Positions 5,015-6,995 of a DNA stretch of 6,995 nt are shown here, one piece after another. The translations under genes and the position numbers were made by a program. This DNA comes from Euryarchaeota archaeon UBA251 (GTDB lineage: Archaea; Thermoplasmatota; Poseidoniia; Poseidoniales; Thalassarchaeaceae). Positions within the stretch are counted from its first letter, which is position 1, and each line of letters opens with the position of its first letter. Where the stretch lies: contig DAFJ01000010.1 in assembly GCA_002497905.1 (NCBI GenBank), forward strand, positions 1 to 6,995. Direction: 5' to 3'. The notes beneath the pieces were generated by a model, which was given only the letters and a program-made list of their open reading frames with translations, searched no databases and was not told where the DNA came from.

Positions 5015-6400
5015 TCATTCATCTTCAAACGAAGAAAGCATCGATTCAAGCATGTCTCGAGCCATCGGAGAAAGGGCGCCTGGGTTCAGAACACTTGAGG
5101 CATCCTTGTGCATACTAACTGCTCGGCTGTGCTTGAGGATGAACTCGCGCTCAATAGGAGACATTGAATCGCGCTCGAGTGCACTAATCATTGCCGCACG
5201 CCCAGCAGCTCGATTCATTTGAGCCTCATCAATATCCAAATTCCGCTGGAGTTCTAGAATACGAGTGAATTCCCAGTCATCTAGACGGCCATCACGAAGC
5301 GCATCGTTCCATACTTTCTGTAAATCAGGACTGCGTTCAGACATCAGTACAGCAAGAGGACGAGTCTGGTCCACTGTATCAAGAACAATTTTGATAATCA
5401 CAGTGAAAGGCACCGAGATAACCATTCCAACAACACCCCAGAGCCAGTAGGAGAAAGCAACAACAAGAAGGAGAAGTACTGGGCTCAGATCCAGCGCCTC
5501 ACCAGACCATTTTGTCTCTACAAAACCACCCCAGAACTGCTGGTTAGCGACTAGAAGTCCAACGAAGGTAAGGAGTAGCATTGGCTGGTCATTGAGCATC
5601 AATACTCCAAGAATCATGGGTGGTACAGATGCGATGAGTGAACCAATGTAAGGCACATAGTTCAGGATAATTGCAAGGATCGCCCAAACAAACCAGAGAT
5701 CAATCCCGAACAAAAGGCAGAGGATTCCTGCACAGACTCCTGTGCCGATGCTGACACCGGTCTTGACAACAATGTAGGCGTTAATGCCATCACGTGCGCG
5801 TTCTGCGATATTTTGGAAACGCCCAAGTGAATCCCCTGGGAAAGCAGCCTCAATCCTACCGGGAAGTAAATTTGCTTCAAAGATGATGAACAGCAAAAAG
5901 AAGAGTACAGTAAGGGAATTGAACACCATGCCTGAAAGTGAAGCTATTTGGCTTGCAGAGCCTACCTCTATACCCATATCAGCGAGTATCATCGATGGTG
6001 ATTGAGAAGTATCCATATTCGTGACATAATCACCAACAAGAGGCCAATTTTCAGCAGTCACCAAGAGGTTTGCATAAGCCAACTCCAATTCGTTAATCTT
6101 GACCTGATCTGACAGGAAAGCATCCACCTGGAGCCAAGCAAAAAGGCCAATCAGAGACAAGGCTAGAATCAGTAGAAGAAGCATCGTCCCATTCGCTTGA
6201 AGCGTACTGAATCCATGATTATTGAGCCAATCCGCACCCGGCTTGAGAACAAAATAGAGTCCAAAGGCAAGGAAAAGTGGCTTAAGAACGCCTTCAAGAA
6301 GTTGAGCAGAGAGAATTACAAGAGCAGCAATTACCAACCCATGATACACTACCTGCAACCTTCTCTCAAAGGTGACTGTGGACCAATCCCTATTCGACAC
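5015..6400 (-). CDS. AI-2E (PerM/TqsA) family transporter with long C-terminal tail
   Basis: A 461-residue integral membrane protein of the AI-2E transporter family (PF01594 type). Hydrophobic segments lie at about 19-37, 39-53, 70-90, 157-177, 210-232, 235-257, 258-285 and 303-340. An external/soluble segment sits at 91-155, as in the family. The family signatures are NYVPYIGSLIASVPPMILG at 247-265 and the closing stretch LSPVLLLLVVAFSYWLWGVV at 305-324, then GMVISVPFTVIIK (325-337). Members export varied substrates or act as ion antiporters; the quorum-signal name is historical and no substrate can be read here. Family members are commonly 330-380 residues; this one has about 115 extra charged cytoplasmic residues (346-461). 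The start is GTG 6400 with no Shine-Dalgarno site. It lies 46 nt downstream of dph2 on the same strand and its stop abuts that of the DUF2085 gene. Confidence 0.9.
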   Translation of the reverse strand: MSNRDWSTVTFERRLQVVYHGLVIAALVILSAQLLEGVLKPLFLAFGLYFVLKPGADWLNNHGFSTLQANGTMLLLLILALSLIGLFAWLQVDAFLSDQVKINELELAYANLLVTAENWPLVGDYVTNMDTSQSPSMILADMGIEVGSASQIASLSGMVFNSLTVLFFLLFIIFEANLLPGRIEAAFPGDSLGRFQNIAERARDGINAYIVVKTGVSIGTGVCAGILCLLFGIDLWFVWAILAIILNYVPYIGSLIASVPPMILGVLMLNDQPMLLLTFVGLLVANQQFWGGFVETKWSGEALDLSPVLLLLVVAFSYWLWGVVGMVISVPFTVIIKIVLDTVDQTRPLAVLMSERSPDLQKVWNDALRDGRLDDWEFTRILELQRNLDIDEAQMNRAAGRAAMISALERDSMSPIEREFILKHSRAVSMHKDASSVLNPGALSPMARDMLESMLSSFEDE

Positions 6401-6420
6401 AGCCTTCGGTATACTCTAAA

Positions 6421-6427
6421 CGATATG
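6421..6427 (-). promoter_or_regulatory. candidate TATA element for the AI-2E family gene
   Basis: CATATCG on the minus strand is centred about 25 nt before the GTG at 6400, inside the 46-nt gap after dph2. With no Shine-Dalgarno site before the GTG, this fits a leaderless transcript independent of dph2, but read-through from dph2 is equally possible. Confidence 0.2.
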
Positions 6428-6446
6428 ACAATACCGATTTAGAAAG

Positions 6447-6995
6447 TCAATGAATTTCATCGAATTGATATCCATCTTCCCATTTCTTTTCGCCCAAAAC
6501 TACCTCTAATTCGTACGGGGTAATCATCGGCTTAGCGTATTTAACCGCGTCATCAATAGCAATCCTTGGACAGGCGGTGTTGACAAATACATCAACAGGA
6601 TAGAAATCTATCAACTCAGGACCAACATGTTCCATTGCCATCAAATATGCATTTTTACCGTGCTTTTTCAGCTTATTTTTCATTCGCATGGCTAAATTAC
6701 GACGCATCTGACCAGGTTTTGATCCAATTAGAATCCCAAATCTTTGTTTGTCCATTGAAGACATAATTAGAGCAGAACGTTGCCTAAGAATTCGCTCAAT
6801 TCGATCTTTACCCATTTCTGAAGCTTCATCTGTATATGGATCGAGCATAGCAAGGGGTTTTCCAGTATGCATTACCAATCCAATCGGGTGAAAATCTCCG
6901 CTTCCTAGAAAGAGGTAATGACCTACTGTTGGGTCATCGCCAGAGTAGTTACATCCCAACACTTGCCCAGGGAAGGATAAACGTGCACCACCTAC
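6447..6995 (-). CDS. dph2: 2-(3-amino-3-carboxypropyl)histidine synthase (diphthamide biosynthesis), C-terminal part
   Basis: The last 182 residues of an archaeal Dph2; the frame stays open to the window edge, so the 5' half lies outside. The enzyme uses a [4Fe-4S] cluster and S-adenosylmethionine to transfer a 3-amino-3-carboxypropyl group to a histidine of elongation factor 2, the first step of diphthamide synthesis, in the cytoplasm as a homodimer in archaea. The visible part holds two of the three cluster cysteines: C15 in GQVLGCN (codon 6951-6953) and C142 in VNTACPRIAIDD (codon 6570-6572). Other family marks are FLGSGDFHPIGL at 29-40, TGKPLAMLDPY at 44-54, a GILIGSKPGQ strand-turn at 87-96 and ITPYELEVVLG at 158-168. 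An in-frame GTG at 6960-6962 falls inside the conserved GQVLGC motif and is not the start. Nothing is broken in the visible part. The AI-2E gene follows after 46 nt. Confidence 0.95.
   Translation of the reverse strand, partial: VGGARLSFPGQVLGCNYSGDDPTVGHYLFLGSGDFHPIGLVMHTGKPLAMLDPYTDEASEMGKDRIERILRQRSALIMSSMDKQRFGILIGSKPGQMRRNLAMRMKNKLKKHGKNAYLMAMEHVGPELIDFYPVDVFVNTACPRIAIDDAVKYAKPMITPYELEVVLGEKKWEDGYQFDEIH

Noticed and set aside
5015..6400. Quorum-signal (autoinducer-2) export as the role of the AI-2E family gene
   Set aside because: The family name is historical, members have varied substrates, and nothing in the window shows AI-2 synthesis.
6197..6442. Plus-strand frame of 81 codons over the start of the AI-2E gene
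   Set aside because: Antisense to conserved membrane segments; no motif and no start signal.

Overview
The window looks like a stretch of chromosome from an archaeon, most likely a marine planktonic Thermoplasmatota/Euryarchaeota of the Poseidoniales (Marine Group II) type. The domain is supported by an archaeal-type Dph2 diphthamide synthase with its radical-SAM-like cysteine motifs at the right edge, by a ParB-fold protein resembling the archaeal free serine kinase SerK at the left, and by very dense packing. Several gene starts lack a Shine-Dalgarno sequence and look leaderless, while others have a good GGAG/GAGGTGAT site 5 nt before the start. The order-level assignment is inference from gene style, not a database match. 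I see no mobile element, CRISPR array, rRNA, tRNA or integrase.

Layout from left to right. Positions 1-131 hold the upstream region of the SerK-like gene and perhaps the 5' end of a divergent gene that leaves the window. 132-527 (+) is the SerK-like ParB-fold protein. 528-4161 (-) is a three-gene block, transcribed leftwards: a membrane protein carrying an Smr-like domain (first), then a HEAT-repeat protein, then a cytoplasmic M61-family metallopeptidase with a C-terminal PDZ domain. The HEAT and M61 genes overlap by ATGA, so they are probably translationally coupled. A short divergent region (4162-4258) separates this block from a DUF2085 membrane protein (4259-5014, +). That gene meets, stop to stop, an AI-2E/PerM-family multi-pass membrane protein with a long C-terminal tail (5015-6400, -). 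Upstream of it, on the same strand, is the C-terminal half of dph2 (6447-6995, cut by the window edge).

Functionally, dph2 (modification of elongation factor 2) and the SerK-like protein (possibly serine to O-phosphoserine for cysteine synthesis) are housekeeping candidates. The Smr-membrane/HEAT/M61-PDZ block is the least explained part. Its tight packing suggests that a membrane-anchored nucleic-acid-binding-type domain, a protein-protein scaffold and a peptidase act together, but no function is demonstrated. Both convergent gene pairs abut with zero intergenic bases, so any transcription termination signal must lie inside the opposing gene. No stretch over 300 bases lacks a gene.
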